Below are positions 1-12,857 of a DNA stretch of 64,000 nucleotides, piece after piece; the stretch's first letter is position 1, and each line of letters opens with the position of its first letter. Position numbers and translations under genes: made by a program. Source of the DNA: Echinometra lucunter (taxonomy: Eukaryota > Echinodermata > Echinoidea > Camarodonta > Echinometridae). The notes below the pieces were generated by a model. The model saw only the letters and a program-made list of their open reading frames with translations, did no database searches and was not told the DNA's origin. The stretch is taken from contig CM057164.1 of the NCBI GenBank assembly GCA_029962745.1, positions 27,485,175 to 27,549,174 of the forward strand, given 5' to 3'.

Positions 1-227
1 AATGGCATGTAGCTTATGAAAATGATCTCCAGTTACAACCAACTAATTTGAGCTCCTGATTCGGGGTACAGAAATGGAACATGACTGCATGTCATGTACT
101 TGATATGTGATAATTAACATACCGTAGATTAAACAGCTTATAATTTTAAAATGATTTTAAATCATAACGCTCCGCAAAGTTTGTTAGTCATTTCAGCCAC
201 AATCTAGTAATATACCTGTTGAATAAT

Positions 228-430
228 TTCATGTTGTTGTTGTTGAACAAAAGTTCCTCCTTGACAGCTAAGAAGCTTGTCAGGGAATTGCCCGGCATAA
301 CAACAGCTAATGTATGCAGACTGGTTTCCATCTATTCAGATGTCATTATTCAGAACATGTGAACTGAATGCTTGGTCACCAAGGGTTCTGGAGAGAAACG
401 TGCATAAATTTGAACAGATTAGTCCATTGC
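228..430 (+). repeat. Dispersed repeat family D, copy 1
   Basis: TGACAGCTAAGAAGCTTGTC, then TCTATTCAGATGTCATTATT, CCAAGGGTTCTGGAGAGAAA and CGTGCATAAATTTGAACA. The same blocks in order occur at 46255-46445. Part of the set recurs at 60795-60945 and, reversed, at 16507-16630. Confidence 0.6.
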
Positions 431-1517
431 AAAACCAAATGACTGAGAACAATTTTGTATGGGCGGGGCCGCGGGGGGGGGGGGTGAAATAACATAAAAG
501 CGCATACATTTGTATTACATTATTATTGTATCATTATTTATGTAAGCCAGATAGGGGTCTATACAATACAAGCTCTGCTTCTTTAAATAGACTCCTCCAC
601 TGATTTATTCTTCTTAATTTAACTTAAGTTAATACTTACAGATATATGTAAAATGTATTATTTCTCATATGCAAATTTGTTTTATATTTTCTTATTCCAA
701 GAATAAGTATATGTATGTTTATTTAACTGTGTTACTTGCATTATGTGGAAAAATAAAGAAAATTCAAACTTCAAACTTCAAACACCCCCCCCCCAAAAAA
801 AAAGATGTTTGTATATTTCATGTTTACAATAATCATTTTATTTCTCAACAGTATAGTTATAATGTGTTAAGTGAAGAGGCTTTATAATAATGTTAAACAG
901 GTTAGTTGGCATGCAAGAGTCATCGAATGCTGATAACCACACCCAAACATGATGAAACATGAGGAGAGATGGATTTGGCACTATTGTAAGAATTGAGATG
1001 ATCAAGCATTTGATACAGAATCAAGAGGATATTACGTTTGTGAGCACATCAGCAATATCTCCATTCTATTAACCCATTTGTGACAGGAATTATTTAAAGC
1101 CTATTTTGATCAGCTTTTATTCTTCAAGTTGGCAACACCAACATTTTTATTTTATTGCTACATTTTTCTTATAAAACGTCATGTATCTGAAATGAATACA
1201 AATTGACAGGAATTATGATAAGAAGTCAAAAAGTTGCCAATTTGCAGGGGAAAACGGTGATTTTAAACTTTCTATCACATTGCCAATTTAAGGATTTTAA
1301 TGCTTATGTTCCTTAAAAAAATTTTCAGCATCAAACAACGAATATTGATGCAACCAAAATGGGCACAGTTTGTGTAGGATTTTTTGCTCTTTCTGCCCAT
1401 GTATTTGGTATGATTTTTAAGGCTCTGCATCAAAAGATATTAGGCCAAACCACAAAATGTGGACCTCTGTCACGAATGGGTTAAAATGGTTATCACTAAT
1501 TCATTCAGATAAATCAA

Positions 1518-1625
1518 GGGCCTGTTTCTCGAAACCGTCATTTTAAGTTATATACATGTAATAAACAAGCGTTTTAATGGGATGTCAACGAACTTAGATT
1601 TATAACGGTTTCGAGAAACAGGCCC
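1518..1625. mobile_element. Short foldback (MITE-like) element
   Basis: Perfect 21-bp terminal inverted repeats beginning GGGCCTGTTTCTCGAAACCG (1518-1538 and 1605-1625). Total 108 bp, no coding capacity. Confidence 0.75.
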
Positions 1626-3085
1626 CAGGTTACCTGATGGATGTGCCAATTTTTTTAGATAAAATCCATTTTTTTTATTGCTTCCAATTTTCACAATCAT
1701 ATTCCCTTCACTTGTGGGAATCCAAGGGACGAAGGGGTTCCCATTCGAAGAAACAACAAAAACAACAACAACAAAAGTTCGGAGAAAATCTCTCTAACAT
1801 CGGATCGCCGGGGAGATTCTTGAATATCATTTTATTCAAGATAAATAAGAAAAGTACTTTTAATTTGCTCTAAAAGCAAAAACAAGAGTCGTTTTCCCCT
1901 TCTTCCCTACTTCCTTTCTTCTGCCATCTCTTATTTCTGTAATCCACTCTCTCTCTCCCCCTCTCTCCCCCTGTCGTTGTCTCTGTCTATTTGTCTGTCT
2001 CTTTAAATGTGTCGCTGTTCTTACCATGTTCACTCATGGAACCCTAAGGCAATTACGTGATAAAAAACAACTGTATGTACATAAAATCATGTCATTTGAC
2101 AAACTTTTGATGACAGGAAAACTTGATATAAACGGACCCGGCACTATTATCAGCAATTCTTTCGTCAAAGGCGTAGCGACATATTCTGAATCATGTAGCG
2201 AAGTTATTGCCTGTTTCTCTCTGTGTTAATCCGTGATGATCCGCGTATTATTCATGACATATGGTATTTGTAAAAATTAATCATTTAACTCTAATTGTAC
2301 GCTGCATATACCGGAGGGCAAATAATGCCCGGGTTCTTCCTGGCGAGCAAACAAAGAACACTGCAATATGGTCTACTTATGTGTTATTCTAGTTTTATCC
2401 GTTATACTCGTTATACTGTTACCAAAGTATTTCACTTTGTATTTGCCGAACCGCTGTGCATTCGAGAGAACAATGTATTTGAGAGGACAATACACATTGT
2501 TTACTTTATTTCGCGCAGAGCACAATTTATTTTCCTGCAGACATTTCTATTTCTTTCCCAAAATGTCAAATTTTAGGAACTATTTACAATCATTTTCAAG
2601 ATAATTGTCCAAAGCGAACGGAAGAAAATAAGTTCGGTTTTCTTTCTGCATGGAGAAATCCATGTAGAATGACACATACCAAATATTATCCGTATATTTA
2701 CCCGTACTATGTATTGGGGTTCCTTCTTTCTTTTCCCCGTTTCCTTCTCGCCTCCACCCCCCTCTCTCTTTCTCTCTCTCCTGTTCTGTCTCTTTACCTC
2801 TCTATTTCTTCTCTGTCTCTTTCTTTTCCCCTTTCTCCGCCTTTATCTCTCTCTCTCTCTCTCTCTCTCTCTTTCATTCTCTTCGGGTGTGAATCGGGGT
2901 GGGGGGAATACAGGGATGGGGGTACTTTGTTCTCTGGTTGTACTACAATTTTTAAAGTTTTTTTTTTTATGTACATCTGTGTATCAAGTCGATGTCATGT
3001 CATGTTATGCTTTTTTCTGATCTTTTACATTTTAAATGTGATTATTTGTAATTTTCCATTTCACTCTTGTTGATGTTTTTACTCA

Positions 3086-3187
3086 CGTTTTTGATATGAA
3101 CTATGCAATATCTTTGTAAAATCCCGGAATGAATTTCCATGTAAATTTGGACGAAATAAAAATTGAATTGAATTGAATTGAATTGAA
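3086..3187 (+). repeat. Possible 3' end of a non-LTR retrotransposon with (ATTGA)n tail
   Basis: A segment with TAAAATCCCGGAATGAATTT and GACGAAATAAAAATTGAATT ends in about five AATTG units. Non-LTR elements of the CR1/L2 group typically end in short tandem repeats of this kind. No coding part is attached. Confidence 0.35.
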
Positions 3188-3402
3188 TCAACATCATTCA
3201 GCAAGCTGTAACGAATTCACAAAATAATTCGCCCAAATTTGTATCATGTTTCGTAGGATACACACTAAAAAGTAGCATTCGAATTTACACCAAGACAGTA
3301 TAAAAGTATCAAAACTGATGGCTCAACATGTTAGTGAACCACAAGATGTGTAAGTGTACATTTCGAAGGGCATACGCAATAGATATTCAGACGTTTATAC
3401 GT

Positions 3403-3640
3403 TGTGGAAAAATACTGGGTAAAATTTTAACCAGCACGAGGGTAATTATATGTCCAACCAACTTTGGTCAATGTTTTTACCCAATGCGAGAAGCATATTG
3501 CCCAGTTAGAGTAAAAAATAAGCAGTAATTACTTTGGAATGGGCAAAATTTCCATCAAATTGGATAAAAAGAAATGCCCACAGTTGGTTGGACACAATAA
3601 TGATAATTACCCTCATGGCACATTTTTACCTGTGTTTATA
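3403..3640. mobile_element. Foldback element, same family as 39303-39545
   Basis: Arms include GGTAAAATTTTAACCAGCAC and, on the right in reverse, GGTTGGACA and ACCCTCATGG. The copy at 39303 shares the arms and the internal AGTTAGGGTAAAAATAAGCA type of sequence. No coding capacity. Confidence 0.65.
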
Positions 3641-3750
3641 GAGGTTTAAGGTGTGCTAAAATTGAAGCTTTTGTTTTTGATATCTTTTTACCTGTGTTTA
3701 TAGAGGTTTAAGGTGTGCTAAAATTGAAGCTTTTGTTTTTGATATCTTTT
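3629..3750. repeat. Tandem duplication, 62-bp unit, two copies
   Basis: The block starting CCTGTGTTTATAGAGGTTTA at 3629 is repeated essentially unchanged from 3691. It touches the right end of the foldback element at 3403. Confidence 0.9.
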
Positions 3751-4161
3751 AAAGCATTGATGTTTGAATACAAATGATACAGGGGTAAGTGGAAAGCATA
3801 TCCCATTATCTAATTTTCATCAAGGAAAAACATTTTCCTAACACCAACTGCACCCTATCATGGAAGCATGATATCCTCAGACATGCTAGACAAGCCTTTC
3901 AGTCTAATTATTGTACGTCTGTATCACCTCTCATTGTGTGCCTTCAAACAAAGGATGATGGAAAGACTGGAGCAAGAACTTTAAAAAAAAAAAAAATTTA
4001 GCCCTCCATAGGCTATTTTATTGAGTTAAATAAACATTTCACAACGTAGGAAAATGTATTTTACACTCAAATGAAATACAATACTTTACATTTCTCTCTT
4101 TTAGTTTTAAACAAACACAGATTTAAGTGACTGCCATTTAGCAACAAATTTGTTATGTGTA

Positions 4162-4191
4162 CCTGAAATAAGATTAATATCTTATTTCAGG
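4162..4191. repeat. Perfect 13-bp hairpin
   Basis: CCTGAAATAAGAT (4162-4174), loop TAAT, then the exact reverse complement (4179-4191). It is a short palindrome of unknown role. Confidence 0.85.
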
Positions 4192-4595
4192 AGCAAGAAC
4201 TTGGGGTCAAGGAACTATCATTTATCACTAATTCAGTCCAGTCTGTTGATTACTCATAATAAGCAACACAAATGAAGAGACATCTGGTCTGTTATTCCCA
4301 TATATACGACCATCAAGATATCAAACATACTGAATCAAATACATGGAACATTGACATATTGTACCCATATATCTTCAATATCTAACACTGTTTAAAACGC
4401 ATTATTTGAGGAGAAAACCTAACGGAAATAATCATAATAAGAACAATCATATAGTGCAACATTATTTGAAATGGTGCATATCTCAGTACGAAACAAGCAA
4501 ACTCCCGTGTAAACGGTTTTAACTTCTAATCATCATCGATCAAAAAGAGGCTATTGTATTTCACCGTTGACTATACTTGAAGTTTTTCTTTTAGT

Positions 4596-4742
4596 ACACA
4601 CTAAGAAATTAGGGTGCAATTCTGCACCCCGCTGGTACTATAGCAGCACCCTATAGGATAGGATGCAGATCAGCACCCTGTAGGGTGCTGCTATTGTACC
4701 AGCGGTAAGGGTGCAGAATTGCACCCTAATTTCTTAGTGTGT
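4596..4742. mobile_element. Foldback element rich in GGGTGCA
   Basis: Arms of about 60 bp starting ACACACTAAGAAATTAGGGT, inverted at the right end, with one 4-base indel. The whole element can fold on itself. Related in ends and motif to 5600-5950. Confidence 0.8.
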
Positions 4743-5599
4743 ATGCTCCTAGTCTACTTCTACTTCTACTTCTAAACTGCAGGTGCTGCTGCTGCTTTAC
4801 ACAACCAGGGGCATGTGCGTTCTCCCTGATTTTACTTGTACAACCATGCCAAACAAACAAATAAATCAGGCGGTTTTTTTCTTCTTCTTGAAACTTGACC
4901 TAGAATTTGATACGAATATGACGCACGGGCGAAATAAAGGTCGTTCAAAATTAGATGGTGACTGTGCACAGTCCCTCGGAGTACAGCTGTCTATGATGAA
5001 CATGATGAATGTTGACTCTAATCCAGCCCATATGATGAGGAGGGTGTTCGGTAAATAAATGCACACCTGTAAAAGTATGACTACACAATACCACTGCCTC
5101 GCCTACATCGCTTGCTTATAAATGTCTTTATAATGACGTCAACGAAAAGTCTTGCACACCCGGTGCGCAAGTTTCAATCATTCAAAACATATCCTGAAGA
5201 AATATAAAAAGGAAGGAAAGAATGTAAGTATTTGCGTACCCACCTATAAACAAGTTGAGGGGGGGGGGGGGTTAAAAAGAACAAAGACATGTAAGGAAGC
5301 GCAGTTGGCAGTCCAAATCAACACACTGATTCATTCACGCTGTCCAGTATGAGGAATTATCTTTTCAGTATGCAATTTCTTTATGTCGTATCATACATTA
5401 TCATTACACAACATTATGATGCAAAATACATAAATAGAACATGATGGTACGTTATAAACAAGACTTTACAGTTCCCTCTTGATTCTTCCTACTCGGATAT
5501 TTCCTTCATTGGTAACCAGGGCCATGTCCTCTTATATCAAACTCCTTATATCCTCGAAGAAAGATGCCTGCCACTCTCCATGGATGCAATCTCATCGAA

Positions 5600-5950
5600 C
5601 ACACTAAGAATAAAAGGTTCAATTTTGCAACCATCAAATGCAATACTGGGAGTTCCTTTATGGGTGCAACTTTTCACCCAAGGAAGCATTACGCACCATT
5701 AAGGGTGCATTGAGCTACATTTTACACCCTAAAAGGGTGCAGAGTTGCACCCTTTCGAATGCGAAAATTTCTGCACCCTTAAAGGTGCAACTTGCACCTC
5801 TAAGGGTGCAGACTTGCATTTACGGGTGCAAATAAGTACAAAAGGGTGCATCTTTTCACCTTTTTCGTGAAGGGTGCAAGATTACATCCCAAAAAGGTGC
5901 TGCCATTGTTGCATTTAGGGTTCAAAATGGAACCTTTTATTCTAAGTGTG
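5600..5950. mobile_element. Foldback element with internal GGGTGCA array
   Basis: Ends are ACACTAAGAATAAAAGGTTC on the left and its near-complement on the right. Inside, the 7-mer GGGTGCA or its complement recurs many times at irregular spacing (for example 5702-5870). The ends match those at 4596-4742, so the two belong to one family. Confidence 0.75.
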
Positions 5951-6565
5951 AAGAAAGATCACTAGCTGTACTCTATGGCAATGTATGCCAGGCATTTAAT
6001 GCCATAAAAAGCATCGTGTTCTCTTTCTCATCGAACTCTTTGGCTCCTCAATATGGCCGCTGTCTTCTGTGGCACGCAGCTAATGCCACAACGAATGTCT
6101 TTCTTATTAAACTTCCCATCTCCCATTTCTCCTATAGAAGGATGGCTGGCTCCTCTATGGCAATGTATGTCGGACAGACGGGTACTCAACGAAGAGAGCC
6201 GTGTCTTTGTTGTTGTTGTTGTTGTTTCATCGTGGGCGTACGTCCATGGTTTGATTGAACTTATCATGCTCTTCGTCTCCTCGGTAAAGATGGCTGTCCG
6301 TCTCCCATGGACAAAGTATATAAGAAAGATGGATTATTTTAAGTCACTTTGCCCAGTTGTCTCCTTAAACCGGACGGTTCGTGTATTGATCGTGTGGGAA
6401 CACGAGAATTCAGGAGTCAACACCTTTAAAAGGGAAATAAAAAAATCAGGGACATTTTTTTCTAACCATTCATAAACATGAAGGGAGAATAAACATACTT
6501 TTTATCGACTCCACTCCTAACATCTAACAAAGTTGTCCTTAACCCTTTCCCTACCATGCCTACAG

Positions 6566-6702
6566 GGCCCCGTTTCATAAAACTTGTAACGACGGCCACA
6601 TTTCTATGACAAATTTGTTCTCAGCCAATCAGATGCAAGGATTTCATTAGCTTATAACAGTTACGGCAACTTGTTATTGATAATAAGTTATGAAACGGGG
6701 TC
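6566..6702. mobile_element. Foldback element
   Basis: Left end GGCCCCGTTTCATAAAACTT and right end ATAAGTTATGAAACGGGGTC are inverted copies. Internal CAGCCAATCAGATGCAAGG is shared with several other foldbacks in the window. No coding capacity. Confidence 0.7.
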
Positions 6703-7628
6703 AAGGAACCGAGTGGTCCCTGGTCTATTAGGTCTGTGAGAATTATTCAGTAGTCAACTGGTTAATATCATTTTTTTATGATAAAGGAAAATTCTTTGAC
6801 AGATGTTTGGGTTGCCCTGGTAAGGTGGCTCATTATTAGGATCGGTTGGTTTTTACTCTCTAATTTGCCCAAACTGTCTCCAATACAAAAGGTGGATCTT
6901 TTAAAGGATTTATAAAAAAAAAAGCTAGAGGCTTTCGGGAATCGATATTTACGGCATGCAGTGCAAGCCATAGTCCTAAGATGTATGAAGAGGCTTGTAA
7001 CTGCAGCTGCGTGCCTCTCGGAAGCTGAGACTCGAATCCTGAAACAATGTATATGAAGAGGAAATTATATCAATTGGTAAGGGAGGTGCATGCAAAATTT
7101 CGAAAGATTTAGAGGGGGAAGCACTTTCGGGAGTTTCACTTTGTAGGTCTGGATTTAATCGTAATTTAAATCGACTTGTCAAAGCTGAACATGTGTGAAA
7201 AAGTGCCTTTTTTTTTTTTTTTTTTTACTCTTTATACATGTATCATCCTTATGAAAAACAAAGAAAGAAAGGACTCTTTTTTCCAAAAGTTTAAAAAATG
7301 ACTAACAAGCGAGTTCAGAATTGCTCGTTACTGGGTACATGTAGGTAATCGTAGATTGCAGCAAAATGCAATATATAGGTACAGAAAGGGAAGAAAAGAT
7401 CAAGGGCGATTCACTTTATCACGACTGATAGCCTACATGTAGTATGGGGATAAGCACCCCTGCACAGGAGTTACGCCCCGTAACAATCTCGCATTACTTG
7501 TCGGATATCCGAGTAGGGCTATATTTAGACTGATCCAGGGAGATGTGTATAGGCTTTCAGCAGCATGTGTGCGATTTTTTTCATTTAATATTTTTCTCCT
7601 GCCAATACCAAAGAGAGCAGGTTAGTAA

Positions 7629-7629
<1 letters not shown>

Positions 7630-7689
<60 letters not shown>

Positions 7690-8061
7690 GACAGAGAGAG
7701 AAGAGAAGAGAAGAGAAGAGAAGAGAAGAGAAGAGAAGAGACAGATGCTGAATAGAGAACGATAAGTAGAAGAAAAGAGAGAAATAAAAAAGAGGGAGAA
7801 AAACCAAGAAAATAATCGAAAGTGGAAAGGGTGAGGGGGATTAGGGTGGGGAAGATGACTATGAAAAGAATGGGAGATAGAGATCCTGGGAGAAAAAGAA
7901 AAGAGTTTAGAACAGCCCCCGCCCCCAAATAATAATGATAACAAATAATAAATACATAATATTAAAAAAATGAATAAATAATCAATGACCAGAGGGGAAA
8001 GAGATAGAACCAAAGGTGGCTTTAACGAGAAGACAGAAAGAAAGAAAGAAAGAACAGAAAG

Positions 8062-8112
<51 letters not shown>
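7630..8112. repeat. Purine-rich microsatellite cluster
   Basis: (GA)n at 7630-7668, (ACAG)n to 7690, (AGAGA)n at 7700-7742, then AAAG units and (GA)n at 8072-8112, all on the plus strand. Long open frames here on either strand are low-complexity artefacts. Confidence 0.92.
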
Positions 8113-8116
<4 letters not shown>

Positions 8117-9457
8117 AGGGGGAGGGTAATAACAGGAGGTGACGCCCCTACCCCCTCCCCCGTCCATGAAAAAAGCTTGTTCAAAGATGATCGTGTATGT
8201 CAGCATATTGCACTAGGATGCTAGGAAGCTCTCAAAATCATGTCATATATTTCTAATTTGGACCGCTGACCTAGATTCAGTGTTTGGCCCACATTCAACT
8301 TAATGATATTTATAATATTTTTCTGCAGTTACCATGACTGAAAGTGTAAGCAAATGATCAGGGAAGAGACAAGTTTTGAGCTGAGCCTTGTAGGAGGAAA
8401 TACGTCAAAGTTGATTTGATAAAGATGATGTGATGATTATAGGCTAATAACAAGATTCGGGAATATTACTGACATGACAAAACATAACAAAACGAAATAA
8501 AACCTGGAAATACAATGCAAATCCAACTTATTGCTCATTTTAGAATAAGTACATGACTATAATCATGGAGATTAAAAGAAAATGTAAAACATTTTAAGAT
8601 GCAATGGCATTTTACATGTGATGACTTTCACAAAATTTGCCCAAGCTTAATCACAAATATTTGACGAAATGCAATCATATGATGGTGCCATGAAAAGTAG
8701 TTCTTTTCACGGGGGGGGGGGGGGGGTGAGCATTTCCATTCCTCGGAAAATAATTAGGAGGGGTTTACAACAGTAAGAAAAATCCCCCTCCCCACGTGGA
8801 TACGCCTATCAATGCTGGGTACTTTACCCCATAATTTTCATGAATTTAGAGTTCATCTTGAGCGATTGGCATACAACAAAGCTTTTCCTGATTCTTAAAA
8901 ACTTTACTCCACCGTTTTACTATGATCATGATGATGATGAACATAAAATTGAATGCGAGTCAGAGTTCATGACAATGTCTCATTGCACTACACGTACTGA
9001 CTAACTGGAGTGTCAGTGACTACTGGAATTATTTACAGAAACATTACTAATTTTCAGGTCTTACTAAAACCCACTCATAGGGCCAAACGTACCTTGAACT
9101 GTGGCGAACATTCACCGTTGCAGCAGTCAAAACCAGACAACAAAATTGCCTTAAAGGCATTGGCTAACTTTGTGAGCAGCTGATTTAAAAAATTCTCAAA
9201 CTAAGATGAAACATGTGTATGAGTACTTGTATTTATACTCAAAAACCCTGAAACCAACCACAATTTGGAAGGAAAAGCTGTAAATTAGACGCAAACCGCG
9301 ATTTTATTAGCTTTCGTCTCGAGAGACACTGAACTAAGAGGACCGTTTGGACGAATTCAAAAATACCGTTACTTGCCTTCCGCCGCGTGATACGTCAATA
9401 CCACTGTTAGTGTACAGATCAGTGGTCAATACACACAGTGCGGTCCGTTGAGTCATG

Positions 9458-9469
9458 TGCGCATGCGCA
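9458..9469. promoter_or_regulatory. Palindromic TGCGCATGCGCA (NRF-1-like) site
   Basis: A perfect 12-base palindrome identical to the known NRF-1 consensus, in a locally CpG-richer patch (about 9350-9500) of an AT-rich region. Such sites are common in TATA-less metazoan promoters. No TSS can be seen. Confidence 0.35.
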
Positions 9470-10469
9470 CTCCTTACGTTTGGTCTGTGCAACCGACCCT
9501 CGTATATTTTTCAAACATTGGTTCACATTTCTAATATTTAAAAATACTTCCCGTGGATATTATGCTCTGAAACTTTCACACTGGTATTTTTACACTATAA
9601 CCCTAATGTTTATCCCATTTTTAAGTAACAAAATGAGATTTTTTTAAAATCATAACAATGTTAGCCAATAGCAAGATTTCTTTTTTTTTTTCAAAATTGC
9701 TAGATATCTGATTCAGGGACTCTTCAACTCTTGATATTCCACAAATTTGGGGATTCAGAGTTGAAAATGGAATTTAACAATTATTTTCCTCTCATGTGTG
9801 ATTTCCTACCAAGCCCCAACGCCTGGGAATACACAAAAAAGCTATTGAGGCTTTTCTACCGCGATGACTACTATGGAGTACAAGCGTATCTCAGATAAGC
9901 TTGTACATGTATAACATGTACAAGTGACTAAAACCTACGTGTATCTTCCCAGGGTACTCCACAAGGTTTAGATATCACTGAACTTAAGAAAGTTGACATT
10001 GGTATTTCAAAGTGAAACTTGAGTTCGGGGTGGGGGGGGGGGGAATACATTGTGAGCTTTTTCATTTTATGTTATTTTGGAAGATATCATAGTATTGCCC
10101 TCTGAAAAGGATTACTCTTCAGATGTCTTAAATGAAATACCTTCAGTTGCCTTCGAAATGTTCAGCCTGAATATCAAAATAGCCTTAGTATACTTATTTT
10201 GTGTGTGCAGTGCGTGCTTTTGAACAAGAATGAGTAAATTCCTTATAATTATGTTAATTTCCATACCTCATGGTATACACGGCCAATCTTATTTGATACT
10301 TTGATGATACTATTTGATGATTAATCACCCTATCCAAATTACTTTAGTTATTTATTTATTTATTTATTTATTGATCATCTATTTATCTATTTATTCATCT
10401 GTTTATTGATCTATTTATTCATTCATTCATCTATTTATCTATTCGTTAATTTGATTTTTAGATATATAC

Positions 10470-11576
10470 ATTGAATAATAACACAAGTTAAAATAATACG
10501 TCTACAAGCAATTCAAAAGAAAGTGGTCTTCCAGATGCGGCTCTGTCGGTTGAAACCTCCACCACCACCACCACCACCACCACAGCAACAGCAACAACAA
10601 CAGCTAAACATTGTAGTAACAAATGAAAAAAAAAAGTTGAATTATTAATAAATAATAATGTGAATGAAACTCAGTTTCACAATGTAATCGTTTGACCAGA
10701 ACGAGTTTAAGTTAATCTCTAACCTCTCCTAAATTAATCACATGCACGTGCTCCGTATCTGCAGGTTTTAAGAAAAATCACTTTTAAAGATATTTTGGCA
10801 TTAAAAACGATCTAGTATTTCAGTAATATGACCCACTATGATCTCGTTTGACTTCCTGTATTGGAGTAACGTATGACTACTAGTACAGATTTATAGCTAC
10901 TAATGATGGCCACTAGCTGACAACTTCAGAATTATACGTGGGTATATTTTCTTTCAGGATTGAATCTATCATATAAATCACCAGATTAGCAATGATGGGT
11001 GCTATAGGTTTCGAATAATCCACATCCATTTAAAGAACCTCCTGATTAAAGTTGTCTTTGAATACACATTTCATTTCACTTCATGTTCATCTTAGTTTTA
11101 TATGTTAACCTCTGTAAAAATAACTGTACCTCAAATGTTTTCATAATTCTGCATTACAAAGTTTAATATTATTTTTACGCTTTTGTATTAGCTTTGAATA
11201 GTTTTGGATTTGTATTAATATTTTTCTTAAATTATTTTCTTATTTGATGCATACGTGATATACTTTTTATTTATTAAAAAAAATGCATTGCAACCCATTG
11301 TTTCATTATCCCATTTTAAACCTTCACTTTTTCCTGTTCCTTTAATTTCTCATTTAATATTTACTTTTATTTGTATAGCGTATATAGTTAAGATGTGAAA
11401 ACATTGTTCTTTATTTCAATTAGCTTCCTTTTTTTTCATGGTTACTATAATCTTTTGTTGTTGTTGTTGTTGTTGCGGTAGTGGTGGTTTCAACCGGCAG
11501 AGCCCTCTAAAAAAGGTCCACTTCTTTTGAACTGCTTGTACGTGTATATAATTTTAACTTTGTGTTATCATTCAGT
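10470..11576. mobile_element. Long foldback element of about 1.1 kb with triplet repeats in its arms
   Basis: Left arm about 10470-10640 and right arm about 11425-11576 are inverted copies: AACACAAGTTAAAATAAT, CAATTCAAAAGAAAGTGG and CGGTTGAAACC on the left recur as complements on the right. Both arms hold a CCA/CAA triplet tract (TTG/TGG on the right). The 780-bp interior has no coding signal, so it would be a non-autonomous element. Confidence 0.65.
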
Positions 11577-11803
11577 GTAGTATAAAACTGAACAGATTGC
11601 TCTGTATAGATATGAGAATTAAATGAATAAATTTAGAATGAATAAATAAGTAAACAAACAAACGAATAAATAAATAAACAAACAAACAAATGAAATAAAT
11701 AAAAATACCAACAAGACTTTCAATTTCCTATTATAATTTCTGTATCTGTATTCATTATCCAAGCATAGTGATCGACTTCTTTTCTTCATCTCCTTCTTCT
11801 TAG

Positions 11804-12031
11804 ATCTTCGTCTCCGGAATGGTTCATCTTCTCATGAGGGTATCGTTGAGGAGTTCAGCTTCGAGTACAAGGAATGGATCAACTTCTGTGTTGACGGATT
11901 CGACGGCAATGATGCACGCGTCGTCTGTCGAAATCTAGGATTCCCGGATGCTGCTTTTGCACTCAATACGGATTCGGTTTTCGGATCGGATACCAGGTCG
12001 TACTACGCAGTATCTCTAGACTGCGAAGGGA
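11804..12031 (+). CDS. Gene A, exon: first three quarters of a group A SRCR domain
   Basis: Encodes about 76 residues starting LRLRNGSSHEG and including EWINFCVDGFDGNDARVVCR and NLGFPDAAFAL, then SLDCEG. This is the classic scavenger receptor cysteine-rich order (LRLxxG, the WGTVC-like strand, DARVVCRxLGF). The acceptor is the TAG at 11801-11803 after a pyrimidine tract and the donor is GTGAGT at 12032. It starts and ends in phase 1. The rest of the domain is on the exon at 13226. SRCR domains act outside the cell as ligand-binding modules. An upstream exon is required, because the exon starts inside a codon, but none was recognised in the preceding 11.8 kb. Confidence 0.93.
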
Positions 12032-12530
12032 GTGAGTGTTGTTGTTGTTTTTATTTTCAAGTTTTATGAGAAAATTTAATCTATTCGGTTTACAAAGGAG
12101 TTAAAAAATTAATGGGAATTGAAAACGTGAATTAACAGGCCCATAACACATCAACTGCCACTTCATACAAACACCATGTGTGCTGTATTTTTCTAACTTA
12201 CTTTGGACGGATGTATTTGAAATTAGCGCTGAGTGTAATTTCTATTATACTTCATATAATGTCTTCAACACGATTTCTTAATGCTATGAATGAATTTACC
12301 AGCACATTTTGGAGTAAAATCAATTAGACTTGACTTAAAATGTGTTGCAACTTTTCATTCGATTTCCCCTTTACAAGGTAATACGTTACCACACCCATTC
12401 AAATTCTTATATTGCAACAACTAGAACAGATATCAAAGCATGAAAGTATACAATGCTAACTACAACATGAACTAATATCACTCTAATGAAGTTTGTATTT
12501 ACCCGTCATAATCGTGTTAATGAAACCAGG

Positions 12531-12857
12531 GGGGTGTTTCATAAAGCTGTTCGTAAAGTTACGCATGACTTTACGAATGACTTAAATATGAAGTGCCAAA
12601 TGGGATGCATAAAGTTTTTCCTGACATTTTAACAAAGTGTGACTGCATTTCCCATAATCTCAATCAAATTGTGGCAAAAAATATACTTTGGAATGAAAAT
12701 GTTCGTAAACAAAAGTAATGTTAATTTACACCTTCATATTCACCTTTAGCTGATGCGATTTATATTGATTGAGAATTCCCTTTGGCTTGCCATAACTTTT
12801 ATTCAAGTCGTTCGTAAAGTCATTCGTAACTTTACGAACAGCTTTATGAAACACCCC
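12531..12857. mobile_element. Foldback element, family 1 copy 1 (gene A intron 1)
   Basis: Inverted ends GGGGTGTTTCATAAAGCTGT and ACAGCTTTATGAAACACCCC flank 327 bp. The interior is homologous, in reverse orientation, to the element at 49958-50278. Confidence 0.85.

Larger units (their letters stand above)
1..3402. other. No gene seen, upstream of gene A
   Basis: AT-rich DNA with a family D repeat, a short foldback, a G-run at 473, a C9A10 run near 785, pyrimidine tracts at 1940-2010 and 2755-2880, and a possible retrotransposon end at 3086. No exon with both splice sites and a recognisable domain was found on either strand. Confidence 0.6.
6703..10469. other. No clear gene; microsatellites and a candidate promoter patch
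   Basis: Holds a poly(T) at 7208, purine microsatellites at 7630-8112, a G17 run at 8711, the NRF-1-like site, a G-run at 10030 and TTTA repeats at 10345-10440. No domain-bearing exon was seen. A signal-peptide exon for gene A could be hidden here. Confidence 0.5.

Noticed and set aside
7581..8224. Long Ser/Leu- or Arg/Glu-rich frames on both strands
   Set aside because: Produced by GA/CT microsatellites.
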